A DNA stretch of 64,000 nt from NCBI GenBank assembly GCA_018136815.1, contig CM030941.1, forward strand, positions 685,528 through 749,527, given 5' to 3'. The notes under the pieces are model-generated. The model did not search any database. It was given only the letters and a program-made list of their open reading frames with translations, and was not told where the DNA came from. The position numbers were made by a program, and so were the translations under genes. This document shows positions 40,845 to 51,162 of the stretch, piece by piece; positions within the stretch are counted from its first letter, which is position 1; each line of letters starts with the position of its first letter. The DNA is from Isochrysis galbana (lineage: Eukaryota; Haptophyta; Isochrysidales; Isochrysidaceae).

Positions 40845-41215
40845 CAAGGGGCCTGGGAGCATTGCTCAGGGGCGCAGGTGAGGCTGCGGCATGGCCTTGG
40901 CCCCTCTTGCCTCTCCCTCGCTGGCTCTCGCGCCCCTTCCAGTCGACTGGAGCTGGCTGGGGGGTCCTGATAAGGGGGGCCCAAAGGGACGGAGGGGTCG
41001 TTGGTCAGAGCGACAAGCTGACCAACGCGGGCTAGGGCGTGCGATATGTGCCCAGCTCTTAGGGAGAGTCTGCGCTGTCTGGGTGAGTCCCCCCTACATG
41101 CCAAGAGGCAGCGCAGGGGGGTGGATGGTTCTCGCCCCCCATGAGGGGAGTTGAGAGAGGGGGGGGCACAAGGCCCCCCTCCATGGCGACCAATCATAAG
41201 ATTAGTGGGGAGAAT
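40845..41215 (+). repeat. repeat R1, 3' part, second subfamily
   Basis: Shares GGGGCCTGGGAGCA and the GTCGACTGGAGCTGGCTGGG block with the copy at 23165-23560. An AAATATGC-rich block ending GGGCCTA lies directly upstream. Confidence 0.6.
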
Positions 41216-41416
41216 CCCACAGATCTGGACACCCTGGAGAGGCTGCCATTGAATCCCTACACTCACTCGGGCTCATCAACTAGTTAGGGGCCGCTTAGAC
41301 GCGCGCCACACCTTCGGCCATCACCATGAGCGGTCCATGAGTCAATGACCACAATTTCGCATTCTTCTTCCGTACGGTAAACCTCAACAGCCATCAATAA
41401 TCTCTCGCAGCGCTAC

Positions 41417-43372
41417 TCATGCCATACATGCCATTAATTGATCAGCATCCCATGGCCGCCTGCGTTTCTCAGTCGTCTTCGTATTCGTTTTGATCATAGG
41501 AAACATGGCGTTCTCCAGCGTCTCCGTCAAACTATCCAATTTTGAAGCAGATGTATGCGCCACCACTGCCAATGCCCTAAGGAGCAGCGCATATCGGGAA
41601 TTGACTGAAGCAGGGAGAGACGAGCTTCTGATGTATGCCGCTGCCGCATCATCAATGGATATGCTGCCTAACACGGAAGACTGGACTGCATCAATAGACT
41701 CGTCAGCTCTCATCGCCACATGCGACTGTTGATGAATCTCGACAGCTCTAGATGTCTGGGGCCGAGACGCCGCACAGTTTGTTACTGTCCGATCTGAGTA
41801 TGATGACAAGACATGGCCCCCCATAGCTTCAAACTCGCGGAGTGCCTCTTTTTGCTCATCGAATAGACCGGCGTCGTCAGGGTGCGACATAAGCGTTGTT
41901 GCGCAGAACTGTGCATGCGCGCAACGTAGTTCCGGAGCCAACGTCAAAAGCTCCACCGCATTCCATGGCACAACATGAGTGGCCGGGGCACTCGAAGTGG
42001 ATCTGCAGGAAGGGGCCAAAGGATTCATCGCTGCTGACGTGGCTGCACTGGACTCGCCTTTCAACTCTGAGGGCAAAGACGACCACAATGAATCCCGAAG
42101 ACGAGGACAACCAAACACTGCATACGTCAGCGAGGGCTGCAAGACCTTCCAGAGTTTATCGCCACGATTTGAGTTCTCATGACCAGTTTGCATGCTTCTC
42201 TGGCTGAGGTTTGGCTGTTGTTGTGCAGCAGTCGTTTCTTGTGCCTCGCGAGGTGATGACTGCATTGCTGGCGCAGGTTCCGATGCTTTTGTAGCGTTGA
42301 GTGAAATTCCTTGCGGGTGTCCGGTTCGCGGGCCTGCCACCTCGGAGGTCACTGGCGAGCTCGACAGGTCCAACATGGGAGAAGCAAGATCGACGCGAAG
42401 TTTGCATGCAATGAAGAGGACTGCGGCCGCGTTATCCCATACATCCAATGAAGGATACAGGAATGGGCGATCCTTCTTCTTGCGGCCCGTGCTTCTCAAG
42501 GCGCGACTTGACGCGACATCCTCCAGGGCCACGAGAGAGATGGCCTCCGCAAGGTGAGCAATCTCAAGAGGCAGACGCAGCTGAGAGCTCATTTGCCGGA
42601 TAAGGAGACGCGGGGATGGGCCGTGAAGACACAGGCCAAGCGTGGCACAGAGCGCATTGGCGACATCTACCAGTTGTTGCTTTGTCGGAATTAGAGACAT
42701 CGACAGCACTGAAGGGAAAGAGCGCAAGACTGGTCGGAAGCGCTCTGGGAGTAAGCGCTCATATCCAAGGAGTGGAAGCTGACCGCTCTGGCACCAGTCA
42801 AGAAGGTCCTCTGGATGCACGATTCGCTGGCCAGTCGTACCATCACAGGCGATGAGAAGCAATGCCAGCATGAGCTTTGGCGAGAGCGCAGGTGCCAAGG
42901 CACTTTTCTTGTAACGACTGAGGGTGATTTTAGGCCTTGCCTTGGACGCTTTGGGCATTGCAGGCACTCGTAACACACATTGGAGCCACACCGAGCGAAT
43001 CGCCGAGCGAAACGCTCGTTCGCCATCACCAAGGTCTAGAATGCCCTCCAGAGCCAGGACCTGTGCTTGAAGCATCACCTGGAAGGCCTCGATCACAGTC
43101 TCCAACGACGGTCGCTCCGGCTTACCTTTGACGGCAGTGGTGCGCACATCTGTCTTGTGATGAACTCGGTAGCGCAACTGCCCTCCGTCAGCGACGCCCG
43201 CGTCTGCCTGCTCCTCGACGAAGCCACGCAGTCGGACCCCGCAGTCGACACACACCATCCCGCCGTCTGCCGCCTGCTCAAACTGCGTGCTCTGGCAAAC
43301 GTGGCAGCGCTTGCTAGCCGCCCGCGCGCGAGGAGGTGAAGCAGCAGCGCCTTCCAGTGCCGAGGACGCCAT
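41417..43372 (-). CDS. TAF1B: RNA polymerase I initiation factor TAF1B/Rrn7-like
   Basis: The frame encodes 651 residues from the first ATG at 43372 (MASSALEGAA). Residues 20-45 are a zinc ribbon (CHVCQ, then CVDCG). The middle of the protein carries the family block LALLLIACDGTTGQRIVHPE followed by DLLDWCQSGQLPLLGYERL near residue 190, and a cyclin-like repeat region with SLDVWDNAAAVLFIACKLR near 330. TAF1B/Rrn7 is the TFIIB-related subunit of the SL1/core factor complex that recruits RNA polymerase I to the rDNA promoter. The C-terminal half is less conserved and rich in serine and alanine. It has no intron. A promoter-type palindrome lies at 43483-43510. Confidence 0.8.
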   Translation of the reverse strand: MASSALEGAAASPPRARAASKRCHVCQSTQFEQAADGGMVCVDCGVRLRGFVEEQADAGVADGGQLRYRVHHKTDVRTTAVKGKPERPSLETVIEAFQVMLQAQVLALEGILDLGDGERAFRSAIRSVWLQCVLRVPAMPKASKARPKITLSRYKKSALAPALSPKLMLALLLIACDGTTGQRIVHPEDLLDWCQSGQLPLLGYERLLPERFRPVLRSFPSVLSMSLIPTKQQLVDVANALCATLGLCLHGPSPRLLIRQMSSQLRLPLEIAHLAEAISLVALEDVASSRALRSTGRKKKDRPFLYPSLDVWDNAAAVLFIACKLRVDLASPMLDLSSSPVTSEVAGPRTGHPQGISLNATKASEPAPAMQSSPREAQETTAAQQQPNLSQRSMQTGHENSNRGDKLWKVLQPSLTYAVFGCPRLRDSLWSSLPSELKGESSAATSAAMNPLAPSCRSTSSAPATHVVPWNAVELLTLAPELRCAHAQFCATTLMSHPDDAGLFDEQKEALREFEAMGGHVLSSYSDRTVTNCAASRPQTSRAVEIHQQSHVAMRADESIDAVQSSVLGSISIDDAAAAYIRSSSLPASVNSRYALLLRALAVVAHTSASKLDSLTETLENAMFPMIKTNTKTTEKRRRPWDADQLMACMA

Positions 43373-43482
43373 AGGTGAGCAGGGTGGCAGCCCGTTCTCC
43401 TCCTTCCTCCCTCGTCCCCCAAGCTCGTGCTCCGCTGCCGCGGGTGGAGTTCCCTCCCCGCCACTTCTCACTTCTCACCTCA

Positions 43483-43510
43483 TTGAATACTTTAGAGTAC
43501 TCTAGAGGTA
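43483..43510 (-). promoter_or_regulatory. candidate promoter palindrome upstream of TAF1B
   Basis: The block AATACTTTAGAGTACTCTAG contains the palindrome AGAGTACTCT about 115 bases before the ATG at 43372. It is among the clearest copies of the motif. Confidence 0.45.
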
Positions 43511-43754
43511 TGAGCTTCTTCGATCATCATCAGTTTAATATAAAATGAGAGTAAGATGAAAATAGTTAGCCTCAGTCCGCCGAACGAGAGAAGGTGCCTC
43601 CTGAAATGAGGGGTGGCAAGTCGCCGCTCCACCCTCCAAAGTGTGGGTGCTCCGATACTTTTTTACTTAAATGGGGGGGAGGGGGGCGTGGGTGAAAAAA
43701 ACTGAACACTGACCCTCGCGAACCTCGGACCTCGGTTTTCGGTTTTAACCTTGA

Positions 43755-43775
43755 CCCTAACCCTAACCCTAACCC
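43755..43775. repeat. interstitial telomere-type repeat (CCCTAA)3.5
   Basis: Three and a half perfect CCCTAA units occur in an otherwise unique stretch. Such short arrays arise from double-strand-break repair or old chromosome fusions. It suggests a TTAGGG telomere type in this organism. Confidence 0.7.
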
Positions 43776-44268
43776 GGTTTCACCTTCTTGTTCGCTGCCT
43801 ATTCGGCGGCGCGGCGTGCGGCGTCTGCCATGGCCCGATTGGTCGGCGCGGCGGGTTGCGCGGAGGGAGTTGAGGGGAGCGGCGTGCGCTCCATGACCCC
43901 TATCTTAATAAAGATAGTCGGCGGCATGGTATGAGGGTGACTGACCGGCACGCCCAGCCCTAGACGGAGCAGGAGTTAGTGCCTGCTGGTGCGCGGGAAG
44001 GGGCAGGTCACGAGACGCCCCCTCTGTTGACCCTTGATCCTTACTTCAAAAAAACACTTCAAAAATACGTTCTATGTTTTAATTTAGAGCCTCACACACG
44101 GTTCCATAGTAGTTCCTCCCCACGTAACCCCACCTCTCTACACCCCGTGCCTACATACCTGCCCCCTCGGATGTCTGAATCACTACAATGCATAGGCTCG
44201 GACGTGCTGTTCCAACATTTGTGCCGCACATCAAATTCAAAACGTGCGCCCACTTTTCGTCATCCCAG

Positions 44269-46896
44269 TCAGTCGGATTCATCCCGGCCCTGGAGGAGAG
44301 ACGAAAGCGCTGAGTGCATTGCACCGGCGACACGAGTGTCGCCCTCGCAGGCTCCGATTAACAGCCGCAGGCCTCGGTCTGGATCTCCGTAGGCATTCAC
44401 AAACGCCTTGCCGTCACCTTGACCTAGACGCGAGGCGCCAGAGAAATGACGAGGCACACGAGGCACTTGGGCACGGCCCAAGGGAGGCGGCTCAAATGTT
44501 AGCATCACTTCAACGCGCAGCGCCTTCTCTGCTGCAGCCTCGAGAGCCATCTTGGCTTCATCTAGTCGTACTTGTGCAGCCGCCACCGCCACCACGCGCT
44601 TGGCCTCTTCCGCCTGCAAATCTTCAGGAGTCCGATTGGCGATCCGCCGCCGCTCCTCCTCACGTGCAGCGTCGCCGCCCATAACCCAGGCGCGGAGTAG
44701 TGCTGCATCATCGTCGAGCTTGCGAGGAACCTACATTTCAGCACGTCGACAACGGCGTGTGAGTTACGCGGGACAGTGTCGCAGCGGACAACACCGAGGC
44801 GAGTGTACAACATCCAAGGCATTATCAGAGAACCCGGGACGAACTTCTAAGCGTAGGACATGTAGTTTTGGATCGCTGGCAGATGATGACTAGTACTCAG
44901 CATGGTGTGGGGTGCGGCTCACCTCCTCGTGCGCTCTCGTCGCCTCAGTCTTGGCGGAATCGAGCGCGTCTGCCACATGGATAAGCGCTTGAGCCCCTCG
45001 CCGAAGCTCTGCAAGCAACTCTTCACGGCTGCGCTTCAGTGCCTTTGGCAAGGCTCGCGGGTGTATCGACTCTTTATGAGTGTCTTCACCGTGAATGTTG
45101 CCGGGCGGTATCGAAAGGCCATCGGTCAGGCTTACCTCACAATTCAGCAGCCTCGCACCTGGTCGAATGAGAGGTGAGGCCTTGGCTACAGGCGTCCCAG
45201 GGCTGACCTTGGAAAGTACCGGTGGAGCATAGGCATCGGCTTCGTCGGCTTGGGGCTGGAAGCTCAAACCCATCTTCGTCCGAGGCGGCCAATCGGCTCC
45301 GTTGAGGACGACGAGTACCCTCTGATCAGCACCAGTCGCATCGTGCCCAGACGCAAGGCTCCCAGCATTTTCGCCTGTGTCGTCATTGGGTAGGGTCGCA
45401 CTTTCGTCAATCTCCAAGTTGATCGTCTCCACCGCTTCGCTAGACGTGTCCAGCCACCAACGCACTACCTCTGCAGAGGTCCATTGGCGTGGGTCCGACG
45501 GAAGCGGTCGTTGCTCATCCTCACAACTCGCACCCTGGCCTCGGGTAAGAGAAGCCTTCCCCACGAGTCGGCGGGTCAAGACGTGCGCTCCACACACACT
45601 ACCATCGGCGGCAGCGGCCCCAAACACCACCCTGCCGCTACTCTCGCCTTTGACCCGTTGGCGAGCATCACTCGCAGCGTCGGGTGCTACGCGCAGACCC
45701 ACGTGGTATAATGTGTCAATGGCATGCTCAGCATCAGCAGATGCGGGCGAGACCGTGGCAATCAGAGCCATCCGTCCATCTCCTTCTAGAGCCCCACGCA
45801 ACACTCGTGTGAGGGCCGTGTCGCGAGCGGGCATACGCTGCGTGCGAGTGCCGACCGCCTCGCGAGCAGCAAGACAGGCTTTCAGCACGGAGAGCGACGT
45901 GTTGACCTCTTGGGCTTCCTTGCGACGGTCCTTAGCGTGCGATGCTTGGTCCCGTGACCACTCGGAGCCGGCCAAGTCGACCAGGCTGAGGTAGCCACAG
46001 CTCGCTGATTCACTCACATCACCTTCCAGTGTGAGCAAGGGCTCGAGCTTGTAGACAGCGTGCGTGCGCGATGACGCGTCGTGAACGCCCGTAGCATGAG
46101 TTGATCTCCTGTGGGATGCACCAACAATCAGATCGATCGCCTCCGATGCCGTGGTTACGACGACGCTGACACTTGGGGGCGCGTCCGACGCTTCCGATGT
46201 GGGGCGCTGCTCTCTGAGTGCTACGGGGACAACATGCGTGTTCCCTTCCGCGTCATCTCGCAGCATACACGTGGCTGAGTCGTGTAGCAGATCTGTGACC
46301 ACTGCGCCAGCGATTTCTAGGGCACTCACGCGCCAACCCGCAGTCGCACTCGGCATATCTTCGCGCAGCGCCTCAATGATGCCTCCGAGAGTGTATGTCT
46401 TGCCAGAACCGGTTTGGCCGAAGCAGAGTACTGTCGCAGATGTGCGGCTCGGGCCAAAGGCACCATCGACGAGGGGGCGCACGGTGGACGCGTACACTTC
46501 GGCTGTGCTTGCACTCTCGTCAAAAACAGCGTCGGCGTAGAAGCAGTGGTTCTCGCAGTACATGGTTTTATGGTCGGCGCAAAGCATGGCACGTGTGATC
46601 CACATGGCAGCGGGGTCGCCGTCGCCCCACACGTCCGTGCCCCCCTCGCACGAGAGCACGTCAAAGTCGCGCTCGCGCTCGAGCTCAAAGAGCGGTCGCT
46701 TGCGCACCACGACGCGCGGCCGCGAGCAGCCGCTCGGCCCCTCCGCCCGGTGGGGCAGCGGCAAGGGCCGCGCGTCTCGCAGCTCATCGCGGAGTGCCTG
46801 CACGCCACCCATGAAGGCCTCCCGGTTGTTTTGCCGCCGTGACGCCGTATCGTGACAGTCGTTGGTCTCGAAGACGGCCGAATTGACGTTGCCCAT
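44269..46896 (-). CDS. kinesin motor protein with N-terminal myristoylation-type sequence
   Basis: Two exons, 46896-44923 and 44730-44269, are joined by a 192-base GT-AG intron in phase 0, giving 811 residues. The first ATG yields MGNVNSAVF, which fits the N-myristoylation consensus with glycine 2 and serine 6. The motor domain covers residues 50-405: RVVVRKRPL, the P-loop GQTGSGKTYT near 155, switch I SSRTHAVYKL near 272 and switch II LVDLAGSEWS near 303. The VRKRPL start and N-terminal motor resemble kinesin-13 microtubule depolymerases, but without a full comparison the subfamily is open. Residues near 472-490 (WTSAEVVRWWLD) resemble a SAM-type helix. The C-terminal exon adds an alanine/glutamate coiled coil. 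It may act on flagellar or spindle microtubules. Confidence 0.8.
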
Positions 46897-47106
46897 GGGC
46901 ACGCCTCCACAAAGCGGGAAGAGGGAGAGAGCGGGAGAGAGGGGGAGCAAAGGACGAGGGACGACGAGCGAGCTGCTGGTGCGAGAAGAAGAGAGAGAAA
47001 GGGTCTGGATGAGGTGGGGATGAGAGAGAGAGAGAGAGGAAGAAACTGGGAGAGGAGACGAGAGCTTGGTCCCTGATCACTTCATCACATGGAAGACTAT
47101 GTTACA

Positions 47107-47150
47107 AAATAGAAAATACTACTCTGCTCCTACTCTAATAAAATAAATGA
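47107..47150 (-). promoter_or_regulatory. candidate promoter block upstream of kinesin gene
   Basis: Contains AATACTACTCTGCTCCTACT and a separate GAGTACT word, 210-255 bases before the kinesin ATG. It is a weaker match to the palindrome than the copies at 43483 and 62485. Confidence 0.3.
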
Positions 47151-47329
47151 GTACTGGCACCGCTACTCCCACTAGCCTCTAGCCTGGTACCAAGGTACCA
47201 ACCTACCAACCGACTATCCGCAGCCCACTTGCCCTGTACACCTTGAAGTGCGTTGCTGCCCCCGATCCAAAACAAATGCATCCCTTCCATCCAAACCTTC
47301 CCCCACGAAAGATCAAAGCTCCTACCTTG

Positions 47330-47413
47330 GTGTCGTTCCGTCAATCATGATGAATCATGGGACATCACTCGAATGGAGCCATCAAATGTCCATAGTCATT
47401 TATACAACAATAT
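47330..47413. repeat. short dispersed repeat, second copy
   Basis: Counterpart of 33239-33313; relative to it there is a small insertion (ATGATGAATC) in the centre. Confidence 0.55.
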
Positions 47414-47693
47414 TAACACACTTTAACCCTACGGTGGACACTAACTATTGTTAAAACAATAGGGTCATGGAGCGCGCGCAAAACGGGAGAGCATCGCGAA
47501 CCTCTTCCTCTTCCAACTTCCAACAGCTGGGCGTAGAACTCGTGGCTCGTGGCTCGTGGAGACGTGGAGAAGAAGCCGGCCTGGGCATGAAGCATGAAGG
47601 GTGTCTCCGGCGAGGGTCTTTTCGTCTTTTCGTTTGTGATGCGCAATCCGTCTCAATGTCTCAATAATGTGATTGGCGGAACAGTAGAAGATA

Positions 47694-49392
47694 TAGGGCG
47701 GTCAAACAGGGGTTTTTTTATTAGGGGTAAAAAATGACCATCTCACGGTTAAGGAAATTTCAGGATTTTTTTCGGTAGAAAGTTCCCAATACACCCAACT
47801 AACACATATCCGGGCCCCATTGGGACCCAGACCCCCCCCTTGGGCCCACACAACAAAACGCAAAACGACGTAAGCAAATATTGACGAAAGAAAGACGCTA
47901 ACGTCGGAAAGGGCTTAAAGAGCTCAACTTCAAATCGAGACCGGGCGCGGTGCGTGCCCGATTTCGACGATCCACCGGGATTGGGGGCCCCAGGCATCCA
48001 CCACCTACACCCCGCTTCACTCTCCTCCTCCTCAAGCCTCGCTCCTTCACCATGGACCATGCATGGGCCAGTACTTTGTCTTCATCGCCAAGCGACTCGG
48101 TCACCGCACCTACGAGGAGATCCGCGCCCCAGCCTTCAAGTTCTGCGAACACATGGAGGAGGGCATGAGCGGCGCCATCCTGGCGATGCTGCTCGTCACA
48201 GCCTCTGGCATGGGCCGTGGATGTGGAGACTTTCGCGTGGATCTGGCCAAGGAACGCTACCCGTCGATGTGGGCACTCATCAAGCCATACATGGGCCGTT
48301 GGTGCAAGGCAACCCTCATGCTCGTCGGCGACTACTCCGACGAGTACGACAGGATCCCCAAGACCAAGTACATTGGAGACGAGGCCGCCGTCGCGTACCT
48401 CTGCATGGAATACATCACGGCGCTCGCGTACGCTGAAACGGATCCCATGGTGCAAGTGAACCGAGCAGCTGGCAAACTTTACATGGAGAACAAGAAGGCC
48501 GTCCTCGCACGCGTCACGGACCTCGCCACCCAAGATCAGCCAAGCGACATCGTCGCCTGCCAGCAGAACGACATTGAGGAAGAGGGATGTGAGAAAAAGA
48601 CGAAGAAGATGAAAACTCAGCCCGCGTAGCTGGGGGTTACCGCGTCTGTAGAGAGTGGGAGCGTGATTAGTTAGCTTTGTAATAATAATATTATCGTGGC
48701 TACCCAAAAAGAAAACACTGATACGAAAAAGAACCTGGCCCTCTTTTGACGGAACGCGACTTCCTGGCCAGATAAAGATAACGACGCCAGCAACGACAGA
48801 AGCGTCTCAACGGCGCCCGCGAGGTGCAATCGCGAAAGCCGTAGCACCTACAGCATCCACAACAGCCACCGACCGCAGTCGTCGCAGCCACGGCAGCCGT
48901 CGTCGGCGCCCTCTTCCTTGCCGCAAGAGTTGGTGCCCTCTCCGCCGCCGCCCTCTCCCCCGCCGCCGCCCTCTCCTCCGCCGCCGCCCTCTCCCCTCTC
49001 CCTCTCCCCCGCCACCGAGTTAGGGGCGAAGTTAGGGGTCAGTAGAAATTATATACCTAAATAGCCGGGAGGGGTGTGACAAAAAAAGGGAACTTCGAGC
49101 AGTTCGCACCCTCTTGCATCTTGCATCGGGCGGGAATCAAATGCCGATTGTAGCTTAGATATAAAGGAACCGATCCCCCCGCGGGCGCGAGCGCCAATTC
49201 TTTACGGGTAGAGCGTGAGTGCGCGTGACGGAGGGGGAGAGAGGGGGGGCGTATCGCACCATTTCTTGGCGAGAAGATTTTCGTAGCGTCTGGTAGCCCC
49301 CCCGGGAGGTTTTTTATTGGGCATCGCGCCACGGTCAAAAAATGCAGCCCAACCCTTACTAGTCGTTAAAAAACCCCTGTTTGACCGCCCTA
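47694..49392. mobile_element. 1.7-kb hAT-like inverted-repeat element carrying an MGQYF gene
   Basis: The ends are 25-bp perfect inverted repeats beginning TAGGGCGGTCAAACAGGGG followed by a T run. The flanks repeat GAAGATA directly (47687-47693 and 49393-49399), extendable to the 8-bp AGAAGATA if the last A of the right end is counted in the duplication. Related termini occur at 537, 12652, 14947 and 21072, the last beside a broken hAT transposase, so the family is hAT. No transposase lies inside; instead there is one intact frame (48063-48629) of the MGQYF family and a CCGCCGCCGCCCTCTC-type pyrimidine-rich repeat at about 48930-49015. Confidence 0.8.
48063..48629 (+). CDS. MGQYF-family protein of unknown function inside a transposon
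   Basis: The 188-residue frame starts MGQYFVFIAKRLGHRTYEEI. The N-terminal MGQY[FW], a central GRWCKATLMLVGDYSDEYD segment and a C-terminal charged tail match a family I know from fungi, amoebae and other protists (MGQYW...GRWAGDRI...GDYAD), whose function is not established. Cysteines and aromatic residues are spread as in a small globular domain, and there is no signal peptide or membrane span. The frame is intact and its third codon positions are GC-rich like the host genes. An out-of-frame ATG at 48052 overlaps the start. The gene is the only cargo between hAT-type inverted repeats, which suggests capture of a host gene or a domesticated role in the element. Confidence 0.65.
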   Translation: MGQYFVFIAKRLGHRTYEEIRAPAFKFCEHMEEGMSGAILAMLLVTASGMGRGCGDFRVDLAKERYPSMWALIKPYMGRWCKATLMLVGDYSDEYDRIPKTKYIGDEAAVAYLCMEYITALAYAETDPMVQVNRAAGKLYMENKKAVLARVTDLATQDQPSDIVACQQNDIEEEGCEKKTKKMKTQPA

Positions 49393-51162
49393 GAAGATAA
49401 CGTCATGTGCGAAAACACCGTCACACTGTCACACTCCTAAGTAAAAACAAAACTGCCGCCTGGTCCTTTTTCCTCTTTCTTCTTTCGACGGAACGCGACT
49501 TCAGGCCATCGGATCTGGAGGACCTAATATCATGATCATGATATCAGCATCTAATATCAGCCTAGTGGAGCATCTGGTATCTTGGGGGGGAGGCGGCTGG
49601 CGGGGCAGGTAGGAGGAAGGAGGGGCAATTTAGGAGGGGACTATGCGGAATCCTTGGACACCCAGGGGAGGTGGAAAATAGTAGGTAAAAAGAGTGAGTT
49701 TGAGTGTGAATGACCGGGCTACTTTCTTCCTCTCTGCTCGTCACTCGTCACGGGCTCAAGCCGGCAGTAATACTACAGTAAAGAGTTCATGGTGCACCAA
49801 TACTGTATCACACCAAATAACCCTGCCGTGGTCGGCGAGCGCCAGGCGGGCTGTTGGTTGGTGTGTTGCTGCACGTTTCAGCGCTTCAGTTTCAATGTTT
49901 TGATGTTTCAACAACTCGGCGGCAACGGGCGGTCGCGGTGGCGCGGCGGCGCGGGTTTTCACCTGTCAAGGGTTCGGAGGGGTTCAGGTTGTTGGTGATC
50001 TCCTCGTGCGCCGGCCGGCTCTCGGCGATACGAAGGCCGGGCCCCAAAGCCCAAAGCAGAGACGGCGTGTCTCCCACCCCCGATCAAGAGGTGAAACCCA
50101 GGCCGCGGAGGGAATACCCCCCCGCGCGCCGCGCCGCGCAGGTTGAGGGAGAGAAAGTTCCCCGCGCCTCCCTTTCATGAGCGCACTCGAGTCGAGCAGA
50201 GTGGGGGGGGGTCATTGCGAGACCGCGAGATTGCGAGGGCGCCTTCCCCTCCCCCCCCCCCCGGCCCCCGCGCCCCCCGCGCCCCCCCGTGTCCGGGCGA
50301 GTCTAGGCGAGGGGGAGGGGGGGGGGGAGGGGGGGGAGGCGAGCTCTTAAGGAGTAGAGAAAGAGGAGCAGAGAGAGAAAGAGTAAAGGAAAGCGCGGGG
50401 GGGGGCGCCCGGGGCGGGAAGGGGGCGGGGGGAAGGGGGCGCGGGCGGTTGTGGAGTAGGGCTCGCTCGCCCCCAACCGCGGCCCCCCCCTCTCTCTCTG
50501 CCTTCTCCAATATATAATATATCGCCACGGGATCGCTTAGGTTGCGGCAGGGCGCGAGGGACACCCTCCCCCCCGCGCCCCCCCTCCCCCCTCCCCCCCC
50601 CCCGCGCCCCCCGCGGCGTGCGGCGGGGGCCCGCGCGCCCCTCTCCCCCGCCTCCTCTCTCTCCACTCGAGTTTCTCCCCTCTCTTCTCTCCTCCCCCTC
50701 CGCGGACGCTCACATATAGCTCTTCTAGCCGCGCTCTTCCTCTCTCTCCCCCGCTCTCTCTCTCTCTCTCCCTCTCTCGCGCCTCTCCCTGTTTTTCCCT
50801 CTCCCCGCGTCTCTCTCTCTCTGCCTATACAACGTTTCTCCTCTGAGTTCATCTCCTCAATCCCCTCTTCTTTCCTCTCTCGTCTTGCAATCATCTCACA
50901 CATATCGCAAGAAGAAGAACAGTGGGTAGTTCTCCCCTCTTCCTCCTTTCTCTCCGTTTTGTTTTCTTCCTCCCCCACGCTCTCTCTCTCTCTTCCCCCC
51001 CCCATCTCCCTCTCTCCCCCGCCCCCCCTGCCCAGGCAGAGCGCCCTCTTCCCCCCTCTCGCCCTCCTCCCCCCCCCTTTCCCCCCTCCTCCTCCAGAGC
51101 CCCCCCCTTCCCCCCGCCTTCCTCTGCGCCCCCGCTCGGCGCACAGCGGGTGAAGGCGCGCG
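49393..51162. other. intergenic region with R3 and long C/T-rich leader of CK1
   Basis: R3 occupies 49580-49730. Bases 50215-51110 are low-complexity G- or C-rich and then CT-rich sequence that precedes the CK1 start. A TATATAATATAT block lies at 50509-50521. Long glutamate/arginine or serine/proline frames here are artefacts. Confidence 0.5.
49580..49730 (+). repeat. repeat R3
   Basis: Contains the core GCGGAATCCTTGGACACCC and GAATGACCGGGCTAC, and lacks the right-hand half of the 15960 copy. Confidence 0.55.

Larger units (their letters stand above)
37935..41416. other. repeat region between SDR and TAF1B genes
   Basis: Contains R3 inverted (38570-38770), the inverted-repeat element at 38996-39885, a partial R2 (40295-40480), an AAATATGC-rich block (40725-40840) and an R1 3' part (40845-41215). 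Open frames are short and unsupported. Confidence 0.5.
43373..44268. other. intergenic region between TAF1B and kinesin genes
   Basis: It contains the TAF1B promoter palindrome and the interstitial telomere repeat. The remainder shows no gene or known repeat. Confidence 0.5.
46897..47693. other. upstream region of kinesin gene and short repeat
   Basis: Bases 46915-47060 are purine-rich on the plus strand (pyrimidine-rich on the coding strand). Bases 47107-47150 contain a promoter-type block, and 47330-47413 are the repeat shared with 33239-33313. No gene is seen. Confidence 0.5.
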
